From Bradyrhizobium ontarionense (GTDB lineage: Bacteria; Pseudomonadota; Alphaproteobacteria; Rhizobiales; Xanthobacteraceae): 64,000 nucleotides of DNA. Within the stretch, counting starts at the first letter, position 1; each line of letters starts with the position of its first letter. A program made the position numbers and the translations under genes. Location: positions 7,741,001 to 7,805,000 of the forward strand of contig NZ_CP088156.1 in assembly GCF_021088345.1 (NCBI RefSeq). The letters are read 5' to 3'. The notes under the pieces are model-generated. The model saw only the letters and a program-made list of their open reading frames with translations. It was not told the DNA's origin and made no database searches. This document shows, piece by piece, positions 28,123 through 36,696 of the stretch.

Positions 28123-29925
28123 TTACTGCGGGAGCGAGAACACGGTGAGCGCGCCGCCGAGGGCGGTGTAGTTGCTCAGCGCCGCGTAGCCGCCGACCGC
28201 ACCGAGACCGGCAGTGGGATCCGTCAGACCTGCCGCGAGACCGATGCCGGCCCAGCCACCGACACCCGAGAGCACGGCGACGTACTGCTTGCCGTTGGTC
28301 TCGTAGGTCGTGACGTTGCCGATGATGCCGGACGGGGTCTTGAACTTGTAGAGTTCCTTGCCCGTCTTGGCGTCGACCGCCTTGAGGTAGCCTTCCAGCG
28401 TGCCGTAGAACACCACGTTGCCAGCCGTGGCGAGCGCGCCCGACCACACCGAGAACGGCTCCTTGTTCGACCAGGCAATCTTGCCGGTCTTGCCGTCCCA
28501 GGCAATGAAGTTGCCCATATGGGTCTCACCCGCCGGCGGATACATCGACAGAGTCGCGCCCACATAGGGCTGACCTGCGGTGTAGCTCACCTTGAAGGGC
28601 TCGTAGTCCATGCAGACATGGTTGGTCGGTACGTAGAACAGCTGCGTATCCGGCGAGTAGGCCGCAGGCTGTTCATCCTTGGTGCCGAGCGCCGCCGGGC
28701 AGATGCCCTTGGTGTTGACGTCTTCACCCTGCTTGTCGGTCGAGTACTGATCGACAACCTTCGGACGGCCGTAGGTCGCAGAGCTCTTGTCCATGTCGAC
28801 GCCGGTGGTCCAGTTCACCTTCGGGTCGTACTTCTCGGCGACGAGCAGTTCGCCGTTGGTGCGGTCGAGCGTATAGCCGAGGCCGTTACGATCGAAGTGC
28901 GTCAGGAGCTTGCGCGGCTGACCGTTGATCGCCTGGTCCGACAGGATCATCTCGTTGACGCCATCATAGTCCCACTCGTCGTGGGGCGTCATCTGATAGA
29001 CCCACTTCGCCACGCCCGTATCGGCATTGCGCGCGAAGACCGTCATCGACCACTTGTTGTCGCCGGGACGCTGCTTCGGATTCCAGGTCGAGGGGTTGCC
29101 CGAACCGTAATAGACCATGTCGAGCTGCGGATCGTAGGAGACCCAGCCCCAGGTGCAACCGCCGCCGGTCTTCCACTGGTCGCCTTGCCAGGTCTTCAGG
29201 CTGGAGTCCTTGCCGACCGGCTTGCCGAGCGCCGTCGTGTTGGCGTCGAACAGGATCTGGTCATCGGGACCTTCGGAGTAGGCCTTCCAGACCTGCTTGC
29301 CGCTCTTGATGTCGTAAGCGGTCATGCTGCACTGAACGCCGAACTCACCGCCGGACGTACCGACCAGGACCTTGTCCTTCACCACCAGCGGAGCCGAGGT
29401 GCCGGTCTGTCCCTTGCTCGGATCGCCATTGACTGCGGTCCAGACCTGGGCGCCGGTCTTGGCATCGATCGCGACCAGCTTGTCGTCGGCCTGATGCAGG
29501 AAGATCTTGCCGTCACCATAGGCCACGCCGCGATTGACCGTGTCGCAGCACATCACCGGAATGACGTTCGGGTCCTGCTTCGGCTCGTACCGCCAGACGA
29601 TCTTGTTGTCCTGGGCGAGATCGAGCGCATACACCTTGTTCGGGAACGGCGTATGCACATACATCATGTTGCCGACGATGAGCGGTCCGCCTTCGTGACC
29701 GCGCAGCACACCAGTCGAGAACGTCCAGGCGACCTGCAGCTTGCCGACGTTCTGGGCGTTGATCTGGTTCAGCTTGGAGTAACGCGTATTGGCGTAGTCT
29801 CCCGCCGGCATCACCCAGTCCTTCGGGTTTGCCGACATCTTGACCAGCTCTTCGCTGGCGAATGCGCCACCCGCGGCAAGTGCCGCGACTGACGTCAGAC
29901 AAGTTGCGAGTAGTACCTTTCGCAT
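28123..29925 (-). CDS. xoxF: PQQ-dependent methanol dehydrogenase, lanthanide type (XoxF)
   Basis: The 600-residue quinoprotein has a signal peptide ([19 protein letters not shown]). The vicinal disulfide is Cys126-Cys127 (VMCCDTV), and the metal/PQQ ligands are Glu194 (GGEFGV), Asn277 (GSGNPS) and Asp319 in [11 protein letters not shown]. The extra Asp321, two residues after Asp319, is the lanthanide-coordinating residue that is Ala in calcium-dependent MxaF, so the enzyme is XoxF and not MxaF. It oxidises methanol in the periplasm. GGGAGGAAAAG precedes the ATG. It heads the operon with xoxG, adhC and gfa; no mxaI is present. Confidence 0.96.
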   Translation of the reverse strand: MRKVLLATCLTSVAALAAGGAFASEELVKMSANPKDWVMPAGDYANTRYSKLNQINAQNVGKLQVAWTFSTGVLRGHEGGPLIVGNMMYVHTPFPNKVYALDLAQDNKIVWRYEPKQDPNVIPVMCCDTVNRGVAYGDGKIFLHQADDKLVAIDAKTGAQVWTAVNGDPSKGQTGTSAPLVVKDKVLVGTSGGEFGVQCSMTAYDIKSGKQVWKAYSEGPDDQILFDANTTALGKPVGKDSSLKTWQGDQWKTGGGCTWGWVSYDPQLDMVYYGSGNPSTWNPKQRPGDNKWSMTVFARNADTGVAKWVYQMTPHDEWDYDGVNEMILSDQAINGQPRKLLTHFDRNGLGYTLDRTNGELLVAEKYDPKVNWTTGVDMDKSSATYGRPKVVDQYSTDKQGEDVNTKGICPAALGTKDEQPAAYSPDTQLFYVPTNHVCMDYEPFKVSYTAGQPYVGATLSMYPPAGETHMGNFIAWDGKTGKIAWSNKEPFSVWSGALATAGNVVFYGTLEGYLKAVDAKTGKELYKFKTPSGIIGNVTTYETNGKQYVAVLSGVGGWAGIGLAAGLTDPTAGLGAVGGYAALSNYTALGGALTVFSLPQ

Positions 29926-30313
29926 CGTCTTTTCCTCCCGGGTTCAACTGAGCTTCCGCATGGCGCGGCCCAGTATTGGTTCTTCGGCATCATTCATTAT
30001 CCACTTCCCAACCGGGAAACTTGCCCAAAAGAGAAAGACGCTTGCTCAAGAGTGAAGCGCGGAGAAGTTTTTGAAGGAGATTTTTGCTTTGCTGGCCCGC
30101 AACATGAAACACGTTCTTGCTGCACAGCATCAATTTGCACCATCCCGGTTCCACTGGGAGTTGACGTTTCGCTTGACGTCACAGAGGTGAAGGCGGAGGA
30201 TCAAACAGGGACATTGCCTGAGCTGATGCGCCAGGAATTTGGTCGGCCTCAAAAAGGGAGTAATTCCGCTCCACTCACGCCCGCCCTCCTTGGCGGGACG
30301 TTGCGTTTCGATC
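29926..30313. other. Divergent control region of xoxF and the AraC gene
   Basis: The 388-bp non-coding stretch between oppositely oriented genes must hold both promoters. I can place only the xoxF ribosome binding site and no clear -35/-10 or -24/-12 sequence. Short open frames here lack recognisable content. Confidence 0.5.
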
Positions 30314-31279
30314 ATGAATCGGTGGATGGACATGTCCGATACGATCAGCTCGCTCAGCACTACCGGGTTCTCGCCGAAGAGCCAGATCCAACGTTGGTCA
30401 GATGCGCTGACCGATCTTTGCGGACGCTTCGATGTCGACCCGCTGGAGGGAGCATCATTCGAAGGACGTATCAATTTCACCACGGTCTCGCGCCTGAAAC
30501 TCTGCCAGATCGAGGCCAGCCAGCATCGCATTGCACACAGCTACGCACGTTCGCGGGAGACGAATCACCCCTACATCAAGATTCTGTTCCAGACGTATGG
30601 AATCTCGTATTTTGAACAGGATGGGCGCCACATCGAGATCGGTCCCGGCGATTGCCTCGCCTACGATGTATCGACGCCCCATACCATCGTCAGTCCGGCG
30701 CTCACCCGGCACGACGTGGTCATCGTGCCCAAGGAGCTGCTGCAGGAGCGCGGCTTTCGTTCGGAAAAGATGGCCGCCTACAAATTGTCGGCGCGAAGCG
30801 GAACAGGCCGGATCGCGCATGATGTGACGCATGCTGCTTTCGACGAAGCGAACCGGCTGTCGCCGAACTCCGCGGCCAGCGTCGCCGAGTCGCTGATCGA
30901 TCTTTTGCTCTTACCGTTACGGGAAGCCGACCGGATGCTGGATCGCGCAGGGCCCGAGGCCGTCTACGTCCGCGCGCAAGCCTTCATCCGCGAGCATCTC
31001 CGCGATCCCGATCTTTGCATCGATGAGATATCGGCATCTTTAGGTTGTACAAAACGCTACCTGCATATGGTCTTCAGCGATCGCGGCATGACCGTCAGCG
31101 ACTACATCTGGCGGGCCAGGCTTCAACACTGCCGGCAGGAACTCGAAACGCAGAGCGGCAAGACGATCACTGACGTGGCCTTCTCATGGGGCTTTTCGAG
31201 TTCGTCGCATTTCAGTCGCGTATTCCGGAAATATTTCGGTGTCATGCCGTCGTCCGTCCACAAGACGGCTTCGCGTTGA
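30314..31279 (+). CDS. AraC-family regulator divergent from xoxF
   Basis: The protein has about 321 residues. The N-terminal half is a cupin-like sensor region of the AraC-binding-like type (IEIGPGDCLAYDVSTPHTI). The C-terminal 100 residues are two HTH motifs (LCIDEISASLGCTKRYLHMVFSDRG and ITDVAFSWGFSSSSHFSRVFRKYFG). Its position suggests control of the xoxF operon (inference); related AraC proteins sit beside PQQ alcohol dehydrogenase genes. The start is uncertain: ATGs at 30314, 30326 and 30332 are all in frame and none has a strong Shine-Dalgarno. Confidence 0.85.
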   Translation: MNRWMDMSDTISSLSTTGFSPKSQIQRWSDALTDLCGRFDVDPLEGASFEGRINFTTVSRLKLCQIEASQHRIAHSYARSRETNHPYIKILFQTYGISYFEQDGRHIEIGPGDCLAYDVSTPHTIVSPALTRHDVVIVPKELLQERGFRSEKMAAYKLSARSGTGRIAHDVTHAAFDEANRLSPNSAASVAESLIDLLLLPLREADRMLDRAGPEAVYVRAQAFIREHLRDPDLCIDEISASLGCTKRYLHMVFSDRGMTVSDYIWRARLQHCRQELETQSGKTITDVAFSWGFSSSSHFSRVFRKYFGVMPSSVHKTASR

Positions 31280-31742
31280 TTTCGGATTGATCACTCGGCA
31301 CGGTCCGAGAGGCATGAATTGCGCCGCGCGCCCGCGGCAAAACGCACCCTGTCGAAGGTCACCGAGAAGGTCAGCCGGCTCCCGCTACCGATTTGCGCGG
31401 CGGCCTGACCGAATGGTCGCCGCTTTTCGCCTTGCGCCGCGTGGGGCGAGCAGGTGCGGCGGCAGTCGGCGCGGTCTCCATCTCCATCCATTCAAGTACC
31501 TTCAGTCGCTGTAAGAGTGGCGCTGCGGAACCAGCACGCCGCCCGATAAAGAAGCGTCCACGCGGAGACGTTGGCAGGGTCCACCCACGACGGCGGAATT
31601 GCTGTCCCTGGAGATGGAAGGTCCCACTAAGACCTTGCAGCTACTGCTCATTGATACCGGCATGATGACACCTCTTCTATGCTGCTTTGCGGCATGATCA
31701 TTGCTTCACTGCAACATGCCGGGTCAACAGAGGAGTAGGTGG
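31280..31742. other. Non-coding stretch, no gene seen
   Basis: The 463 bp between the AraC gene and a small exported protein hold no convincing frame. A CGGCATG/CATGCCG inverted repeat lies just before the next gene's ribosome binding site. Confidence 0.5.
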
Positions 31743-32135
31743 ATGAGACGAACCATCCTTTGGCTTGGCATGCTTTGTTGCCTGGGGGTGAGTGCGAGCG
31801 CGCGAGATCTCGGTCAGTGGGGATCGGCTGATCCCGCGTTGCGCCAATGGTATGAGGCCTTGATGCAGCCGGATGTGCCGACGGCGTCCTGTTGCGGCGA
31901 GGCCGACGCCTACTTTGCCGATGAAGTCCATGTCCGCGACGGCCGGACGTACGTGATCATCACGGATGACCGTCCTGATGAGCCGCGCGGTCGTCCGCAC
32001 ATCGATGTCGGCACAGAAATCGAAGTCCCTGATCATAAGTTGAAGTGGGACAAGGGCAATCCGACCGGTCACGGTGTCATCTTCTTGAGCCGCAATCGGT
32101 ATGTGTTCTGCTATGTGCAGCCGGGCGGCGCCTGA
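31743..32135 (+). CDS. Small exported protein of unknown function
   Basis: The 130-residue protein has a signal peptide (MRRTILWLGMLCCLGVSASA). The mature part has ASCCGEADAYFADEV and ends RNRYVFCYVQPGGA, with three cysteines that may bind metal or form disulfides. AGAGGAG lies 7 bp before the ATG, favouring this start. I do not recognise a named family. The location inside the methanol island hints at a periplasmic role there, without further support. Confidence 0.75.
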   Translation: MRRTILWLGMLCCLGVSASARDLGQWGSADPALRQWYEALMQPDVPTASCCGEADAYFADEVHVRDGRTYVIITDDRPDEPRGRPHIDVGTEIEVPDHKLKWDKGNPTGHGVIFLSRNRYVFCYVQPGGA

Positions 32136-32412
32136 GCGCTGCCGATCCGGATCATCGTCAATGACGGCCAGGCGATTCTCGCGCACGGATCATGCTGCGT
32201 TTGCCCGGTGAGGAGCTTGAGTCAAGCGATGCGATGATTGAGGCGGAACGGCGTCGCTTCAGACAGCGGATTTCGCTTTGTGCAACTGAGCGACAGCTGC
32301 CGAGAAGCGCAGAGAGCCCGTCGAGCCTTGCGTTCTATCGTACGCAGCCCTAGCTTCCGTCCTGGTGCGAGCAATGCGCCAGTCAATGATAGTCTGAACT
32401 TGGGAGCTTGAA

Positions 32413-32493
32413 ATGGCCTGGAAGACACCGAAGATTGTCGAAGTGCCCGTTGGCATGGAAATCAACATGTATGCCTGCGCGGCGCGCAAGTAA
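32413..32493 (+). CDS. pqqA: PQQ precursor peptide PqqA
   Basis: A 26-residue peptide, MAWKTPKIVEVPVGMEI followed by NMYACAARK, matches PqqA. The conserved Glu16 and Tyr20 (E-x3-Y) are the residues joined to build pyrroloquinoline quinone. GGGAG lies 6 bp before the ATG. No pqqBCDE gene follows; the next gene is convergent, so this copy is an orphan placed near xoxF, the PQQ consumer. It was found by reading the gap, being shorter than usual gene cut-offs. Confidence 0.93.
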   Translation: MAWKTPKIVEVPVGMEINMYACAARK

Positions 32494-32640
32494 CGACTAG
32501 CGATCTGCCAAGCCCTTAAGAGCGATATTCGCTACCGAGTGGCTTGGCGGATCCATTCTTGTGTTCGGGACGATCCGTGAGATGGTCCCGATGGTCGGCT
32601 CTTCGGTCGATCAGGGTGACGACCAGAGACCGCGAAACGA

Positions 32641-32949
32641 TCAGACGTCTTGCGTGTCGAACAGGTAGAGGTCGACGCCGCCATCGGCGAAGTTGGGCAG
32701 ATCGCCCGCCGCCGCCTTGCCTTCGGGCGAGCCCATTCCCGCTTGCAGCGCCTGCATCGAATCGAACGTCAGGGTGGCGACGAGGTGGATGTTGGTGGCG
32801 CCGGCCGGCCCATTCACGGGGCCGCGGCTGATGTCGTAGGTCTTCAGGCCCGGAATCTTCTTCGCCAGCGGCACATGGATGGTCATGTAGTGCTTGTCGA
32901 ACGCCTCGGCGCTCTTCGGGGTCTTGTAGAGTACGAGAACCTTGGGCAT
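32641..32949 (-). CDS. EthD-domain protein
   Basis: The 102-residue ferredoxin-like-fold protein has VLVLYKTPKSAEAFDKHYMTIHVPLAKKIPGL, the EthD pattern, and DLYLFDTQDV at the end. EthD proteins are small alpha/beta-barrel dimers found near oxidation genes; activity here is unknown. GGAGGAAG precedes ATG 32949. It is convergent with pqqA across 147 bp in which only a weak hairpin can be drawn. Confidence 0.82.
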   Translation of the reverse strand: MPKVLVLYKTPKSAEAFDKHYMTIHVPLAKKIPGLKTYDISRGPVNGPAGATNIHLVATLTFDSMQALQAGMGSPEGKAAAGDLPNFADGGVDLYLFDTQDV

Positions 32950-33166
32950 CTGCTTCCTCCGCATTCGCTTTCTTGAGGTCGATCGACCAACGCCATTGCA
33001 GCCGATCTGCGGGTTCGGATCAAGCGTCGGGACCCGATTCGCCTAATGATGGTCGTTCCTGTCGTGGTTCCAGCCCATAAAGCGGGGCGCGATGAGAAAC
33101 CGATGCAGCCTGATGTCGTAGTTTCAGGTAGTCTCCGACATCAGGCTTATCGAAGGACACAGAGCC

Positions 33167-33379
33167 ATGAGCCCCATCGATCTCGTCATCACGGTCTGCG
33201 CGGTGCTGTCACCAACCACATGCGAGGAGCAACATCTCGTTTTCGAGAATGGCGGCGCGTCCCTGCAGCAATGTGCGATGAAGGCGCCGCCGTACATCGC
33301 CCAGTGGATCGGTGAGCACCCGAAATGGACTGCGGTGCGGTGGCGTTGCGAATATCCGCACGCCAACGACAAGGCCTGA
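33167..33379 (+). CDS. Small hypothetical protein
   Basis: The 70-residue protein has four cysteines (VCAVLSPTTCEEQ, QQCAMK, WRCEYP) and a short hydrophobic start that may be a weak signal peptide. AAGGA lies upstream of the ATG. I recall similar small frames in rhizobial genomes but no function. It is convergent with the next exported-protein gene. Confidence 0.6.
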   Translation: MSPIDLVITVCAVLSPTTCEEQHLVFENGGASLQQCAMKAPPYIAQWIGEHPKWTAVRWRCEYPHANDKA

Positions 33380-33419
33380 ATCGCAGCGCCGACCTGCGAA
33401 AAGGCGGCGCGGTGGCTGC

Positions 33420-33767
33420 CTACTTCGTGCACTCCTTGAGGTCCTTGTCCGCCACCGAGACCACGGCGTCGACCTTGATGTCCAGGTCGCGAACGATGCA
33501 CTGCCGGCTGCCGGCATAGCTCACCTTGGCATCGTAGCGTCCCGGTTCGACCCCGGTCAGCCGCAGCCGTTCGTCGTGATCGAGCTCCTTGTCCTTGTCG
33601 TTCAGCGTGTGGTTGGGCCCCCAATTGTTCTGTCCGGCAGGCGACAGCTGGAAGCCGGTCATGGTCGCGGTGGTCAAATTCCAAAGCCGAATGCCCTTGC
33701 CCTGTGCGAAGGCCATGATCGGCAGGCTTGATAGAATGATTGCCGTCACGGTAAGTGCGGGTCTCAT
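33420..33767 (-). CDS. Small exported protein of unknown function
   Basis: The 115-residue protein has a signal peptide (MRPALTVTAIILSSLPIMAFA). The mature domain reads IRLWNLTTATMTGFQLSPAG, then GRYDAKVSYAGSRQCIVRDL with two cysteines (QC and ECTK), resembling a small beta-sandwich. I chose ATG 33767 since it begins the signal peptide; an ATG at 33794 is in frame. It is upstream of the island's first ABC transporter operon on the same strand order, but its role is unknown. Confidence 0.75.
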   Translation of the reverse strand: MRPALTVTAIILSSLPIMAFAQGKGIRLWNLTTATMTGFQLSPAGQNNWGPNHTLNDKDKELDHDERLRLTGVEPGRYDAKVSYAGSRQCIVRDLDIKVDAVVSVADKDLKECTK

Positions 33768-33806
33768 GGCGTTTCCCTGTGGCCGAATGTTCATTGATTG
33801 CCATGA

Positions 33807-34517
33807 CTATGACACGGACAAATCCAGTTGCGCCAGATCAGCCTTCAGCGCGGCGACGATGGCATCTGTGCGCTGCACGCGCGGGATCTCGATCGGGACA
33901 GTGTGGAGCAGGCGGGCAGGGCGCGAGGACAGCAGGAAGATGCGGTCGCCCAGCCGCACGGCGTCGTCCACGCTGTGCGTCACCAGAAGCGTGATCATCG
34001 GCCGGTTGGCGACGAGGGTCGCGATCTCCTCGCGCAGCCGCGCGGCGAGTGCATCGTCGAGCGAGGCCAGCGGCTCATCCAGGATGAGAAAATCCGGCTC
34101 GACCGCGACCGCCCGCGCCAGCGCCACGCGGCGGGCCAGGCCGAGCGACAATTCACCCGGAAAATGGCTGCGATGGGCGTCGAGTTCGAGCACGCCAAAG
34201 ATCGCTGCGAGCTTCGCATCAGCGATGCCGGGTGCTGCAAGCCGGACATTGTCCTCCACGGAGCGCCACGGCAGCAATCGCGGCTCCTGGAACACCATCG
34301 CCAGCCGCGCGCCGGCGGGTTGCGACACGTGGCCCTGATAGTCGGTATCCAGACCGGCGAGGATTCTGAGCATCGTGCTCTTGCCGCAGCCGGAGGGCCC
34401 GACCACGACTCCGACCTCTCCTGATTGGAGCGCGAACGCAATGCCGGCGATCACCTCGTGGCGTTTGCCGTTGGCGCCGGTGTAGCTCTTGGCGCGGATG
34501 TCGACCTCAAGCCGCAC
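33807..34517 (-). CDS. TauT/NitT-type ABC transporter ATPase with altered signature
   Basis: The 236-residue ATPase of the SsuB/TauB group has Walker A GPSGCGKST near 42, Walker B FLILDEPLASLDD and the H-loop LLVTHSVDDAV. The signature loop, normally LSGG, reads LSLGLARRVALARA, so the second Gly pair is lost. Catalysis may be slowed or the protein may still work as in other degenerate-loop ATPases. GTG start. It overlaps the permease end by 11 bp. Confidence 0.87.
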   Translation of the reverse strand: MRLEVDIRAKSYTGANGKRHEVIAGIAFALQSGEVGVVVGPSGCGKSTMLRILAGLDTDYQGHVSQPAGARLAMVFQEPRLLPWRSVEDNVRLAAPGIADAKLAAIFGVLELDAHRSHFPGELSLGLARRVALARAVAVEPDFLILDEPLASLDDALAARLREEIATLVANRPMITLLVTHSVDDAVRLGDRIFLLSSRPARLLHTVPIEIPRVQRTDAIVAALKADLAQLDLSVS

Positions 34518-35244
34518 GGAGCCGCCACCGGGATGCCCGCTGCTCGAACGGCTGGACGAAGAGGGTTTCGAAGACCAGAACCACCGCGGCGAAGCTCAGC
34601 GAGTAGGCCAGCAGGAGCGGGATGTCGAACAGCTGGAAGGCGACGCCGATCTCGAAGCCGACGCCGTTGGGACGTCCGAGCAGCTCGGCGACCAGCACGA
34701 TCTTCCAGACCAGCGACAGGCCGGAGCGCGCAGCGGCCGCAATATAGGGGGCGAGTTGCGGCAGCAGGACGTGGCGCAGGATGCGCCCGCGCGGAAAAGC
34801 GAACACCTTCGCCATCTCGTCGAGTGCGGGATCGAGCGCCCGGGCGCCCTCGCGCAGTGTCACGACCGCCGTCGGCAGCTTGTTGATCGCGATGGCGGCG
34901 ATGGCCGCGACCTCAGTCAGCCCCGCCCAGATATAGGCGAGAACGATGACGACGAGCGCAGGCAAATTGAGCAGCAGGATCAGCCAGGGATCGCCGAGGC
35001 GGTTGGCGAGCCGGCTGCGTCCCATGAGGTAACCGAGGGCCGATCCCAGGGTCATCGCGAGCGTGAAGGCGAGAGCCACCCGCGCGAGCGTCGCGCCGAG
35101 GTGAAGGAACAAGGCGCCGGATTGGGCCTCGGTCATGGTGACCGCCAGGACGGCCGCCGGCGGCGGCAGCTTGGCACTGCCGGCAATCGCGGCGGCAATC
35201 CACCACGTCGCGACGAACAGCGCGAAAGACAACAGCCGCAGCAC
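34507..35244 (-). CDS. TauT/NitT-type ABC transporter permease
   Basis: The 245-residue membrane protein has about six hydrophobic segments and the BPD_transp_1 loop (EMAKVFAFPRGRILRHVLLPQLAPYI). The GTG start has AGAGG upstream and is 2 bp after the binding-protein stop. With its ATPase and binding protein it forms an importer. Its placement among quinoprotein accessory genes suggests a ligand connected with methanol oxidation, possibly a metal chelate or cofactor precursor (inference only). Confidence 0.87.
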   Translation of the reverse strand: MLRLLSFALFVATWWIAAAIAGSAKLPPPAAVLAVTMTEAQSGALFLHLGATLARVALAFTLAMTLGSALGYLMGRSRLANRLGDPWLILLLNLPALVVIVLAYIWAGLTEVAAIAAIAINKLPTAVVTLREGARALDPALDEMAKVFAFPRGRILRHVLLPQLAPYIAAAARSGLSLVWKIVLVAELLGRPNGVGFEIGVAFQLFDIPLLLAYSLSFAAVVLVFETLFVQPFEQRASRWRLRAA

Positions 35245-35246
35245 CT

Positions 35247-36227
35247 CTAGTCCCTCGCATCCGCCTTGTAATAGGTGCCGGGACTGAGCTCAGCGGCGGG
35301 GCCGACCAGATCGCGCCCGCCGATCGCGGCGAGCACGCCATAGAGAATGCGGGCGTCGGCCTCTTCCTCGGCCACCGGCCGGCGCGGAATGCCCTCGCGG
35401 TAGCGGTCGCGATAGGCGCGCAACGTGGCATCGTCCTGTGCCCCGGTCAGCGAGGCGATCGCCTGCCAGTCGGTATCCGAGGTCGCCAGGATCTCCTTGG
35501 CCTTGGCGGTGACGGACAAGAAGCGCGCGACCAGATCGCGGTGCGTACCGGCCCAGTCCTCATCGAAGACGTAGCCGATCATGGCCGTGCGACCCTTGGC
35601 GCCGAACGGCGGCAACAGATCCTCGACGCCGGCGAGACGGCGAAAGCCTTTGGCCTCCAGCGCAGCGCAGAAATTCCAGTAATTGAGACCCGCATCCATC
35701 TCGCCGTCCGCCAGCTTGGCGGCAAGCAGCGGCGGGGCCCCATAGGTGATGGTCGCCTGCGATTTCAGGTCGACGCCGTTGCGCTTGAGCGTGGCTTGCA
35801 GCAGCAGCCAGCTCTTGTCGAGCGGACCGCCGGCCACTGCGAGCTTGCGTCCCTTGAGATCGGCGAGAGTCTTGATCGATGACGTGGCCGGCACCATCAC
35901 GGCGCCGAGCGCGCTCGAATAGGGATAGAACGTCAATTTGGCGCCGAGCGCGCGCTCGCGCGACACCCACAGCCAGTCCGACACCATGATGTCGGCATTG
36001 CCGGCACGCAGCGCGATCTTGCCGGCCTCCGGACTAGCAAGCTCGACAGCGTCGATCGCGATGTCAGCCTGCTTGTCGAGCTGATGGGCGCGGATCACGG
36101 CCAATTCCCAGGCGAATGTGCCGGTCTTTTGCACCGCAACTTTGACGGTCTCGGTGGCGCAGCATGCCGACACCGGCAGCACTGCACAGGCGAGTATCGC
36201 GATCAACCATCGACCGATCTGCGTCAT
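35247..36227 (-). CDS. TauT/NitT-type ABC transporter substrate-binding protein
   Basis: The 326-residue periplasmic protein has a signal peptide (GRWLIAILACAVLPVSACCA) and NMT1/SsuA-like folds: VKVAVQKTGTFAWELAVI, ADIMVSDWLWVSRER and ADLKGRKLAVAGGPLDKSW. It heads the three-gene transporter operon. Proteins of this class bind sulfonates, nitrate, pyrimidines or aromatics; this one cannot be assigned. It is divergent from the small cysteine-rich exported protein. Confidence 0.87.
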   Translation of the reverse strand: MTQIGRWLIAILACAVLPVSACCATETVKVAVQKTGTFAWELAVIRAHQLDKQADIAIDAVELASPEAGKIALRAGNADIMVSDWLWVSRERALGAKLTFYPYSSALGAVMVPATSSIKTLADLKGRKLAVAGGPLDKSWLLLQATLKRNGVDLKSQATITYGAPPLLAAKLADGEMDAGLNYWNFCAALEAKGFRRLAGVEDLLPPFGAKGRTAMIGYVFDEDWAGTHRDLVARFLSVTAKAKEILATSDTDWQAIASLTGAQDDATLRAYRDRYREGIPRRPVAEEEADARILYGVLAAIGGRDLVGPAAELSPGTYYKADARD

Positions 36228-36313
36228 GGGCCCGTATGCGTTTCCTCGAGATGTGTTCTTTTCAGCCTCATTTTCTTAGCATAGCTTTGGCTGCGATGCT
36301 GCGGAGGACTGTC

Positions 36314-36673
36314 ATGCGTTGTGCTGTTCCGGTAGGACCGATTGTCGCCATTTGTCTTGCGTTGATCGGCATGAGCGGCCCTGTCAGCGCCGAGGACCTC
36401 AACGACTATCCGACGTCGGCGCGCGCCGAATATGTGTTCGGCTGCATGAAGGCCAATGGCGAGACCCGCCAGGCGATCTCGCAATGCTCGTGCTCGATCG
36501 ACGTGATCGCGTCGATCATCCCGTATGAGCGGTACGTGACGGCAGAAACCGTGCTCAGCATGTCCCAGGTGCGAAGCACCCTCGGGACCCAGTTCCGCAC
36601 CTCCGAGCAGGCCACCAGCGCGCTGAACGACCTGCGCCGGGCGCAGGCCGAAGCCGAAGTCAGATGTTTCTGA
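36314..36673 (+). CDS. Small exported Cys-containing protein
   Basis: The 119-residue protein has a signal peptide (CAVPVGPIVAICLALIGMSGPVSA). The mature domain has VFGCMKANGE and the close pair QCSCSIDVI, plus a C-terminal Cys, so disulfides or metal binding are likely. GGAGG lies 6 bp before ATG 36314 and decides the start. It neighbours the SoxYZ-like and SoxH-like genes and may belong to the quinoprotein system (inference). Confidence 0.8.
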   Translation: MRCAVPVGPIVAICLALIGMSGPVSAEDLNDYPTSARAEYVFGCMKANGETRQAISQCSCSIDVIASIIPYERYVTAETVLSMSQVRSTLGTQFRTSEQATSALNDLRRAQAEAEVRCF

Positions 36674-36696
36674 AGCCTTGACACTCCCGCGGATCA

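Noticed and set aside
25528..29892. 1454-residue open frame on the plus strand
   Set aside because: It is antisense to gfa, adhC, xoxG and xoxF; composition is typical of GC-rich shadow frames.
30052..30615. 187-residue frame upstream of and overlapping the AraC gene
   Set aside because: It overlaps the AraC gene in another frame and has no family features.
32259..32489. Minus-strand frame of 76 residues
   Set aside because: It is antisense to pqqA, which has a strong match and a ribosome binding site.
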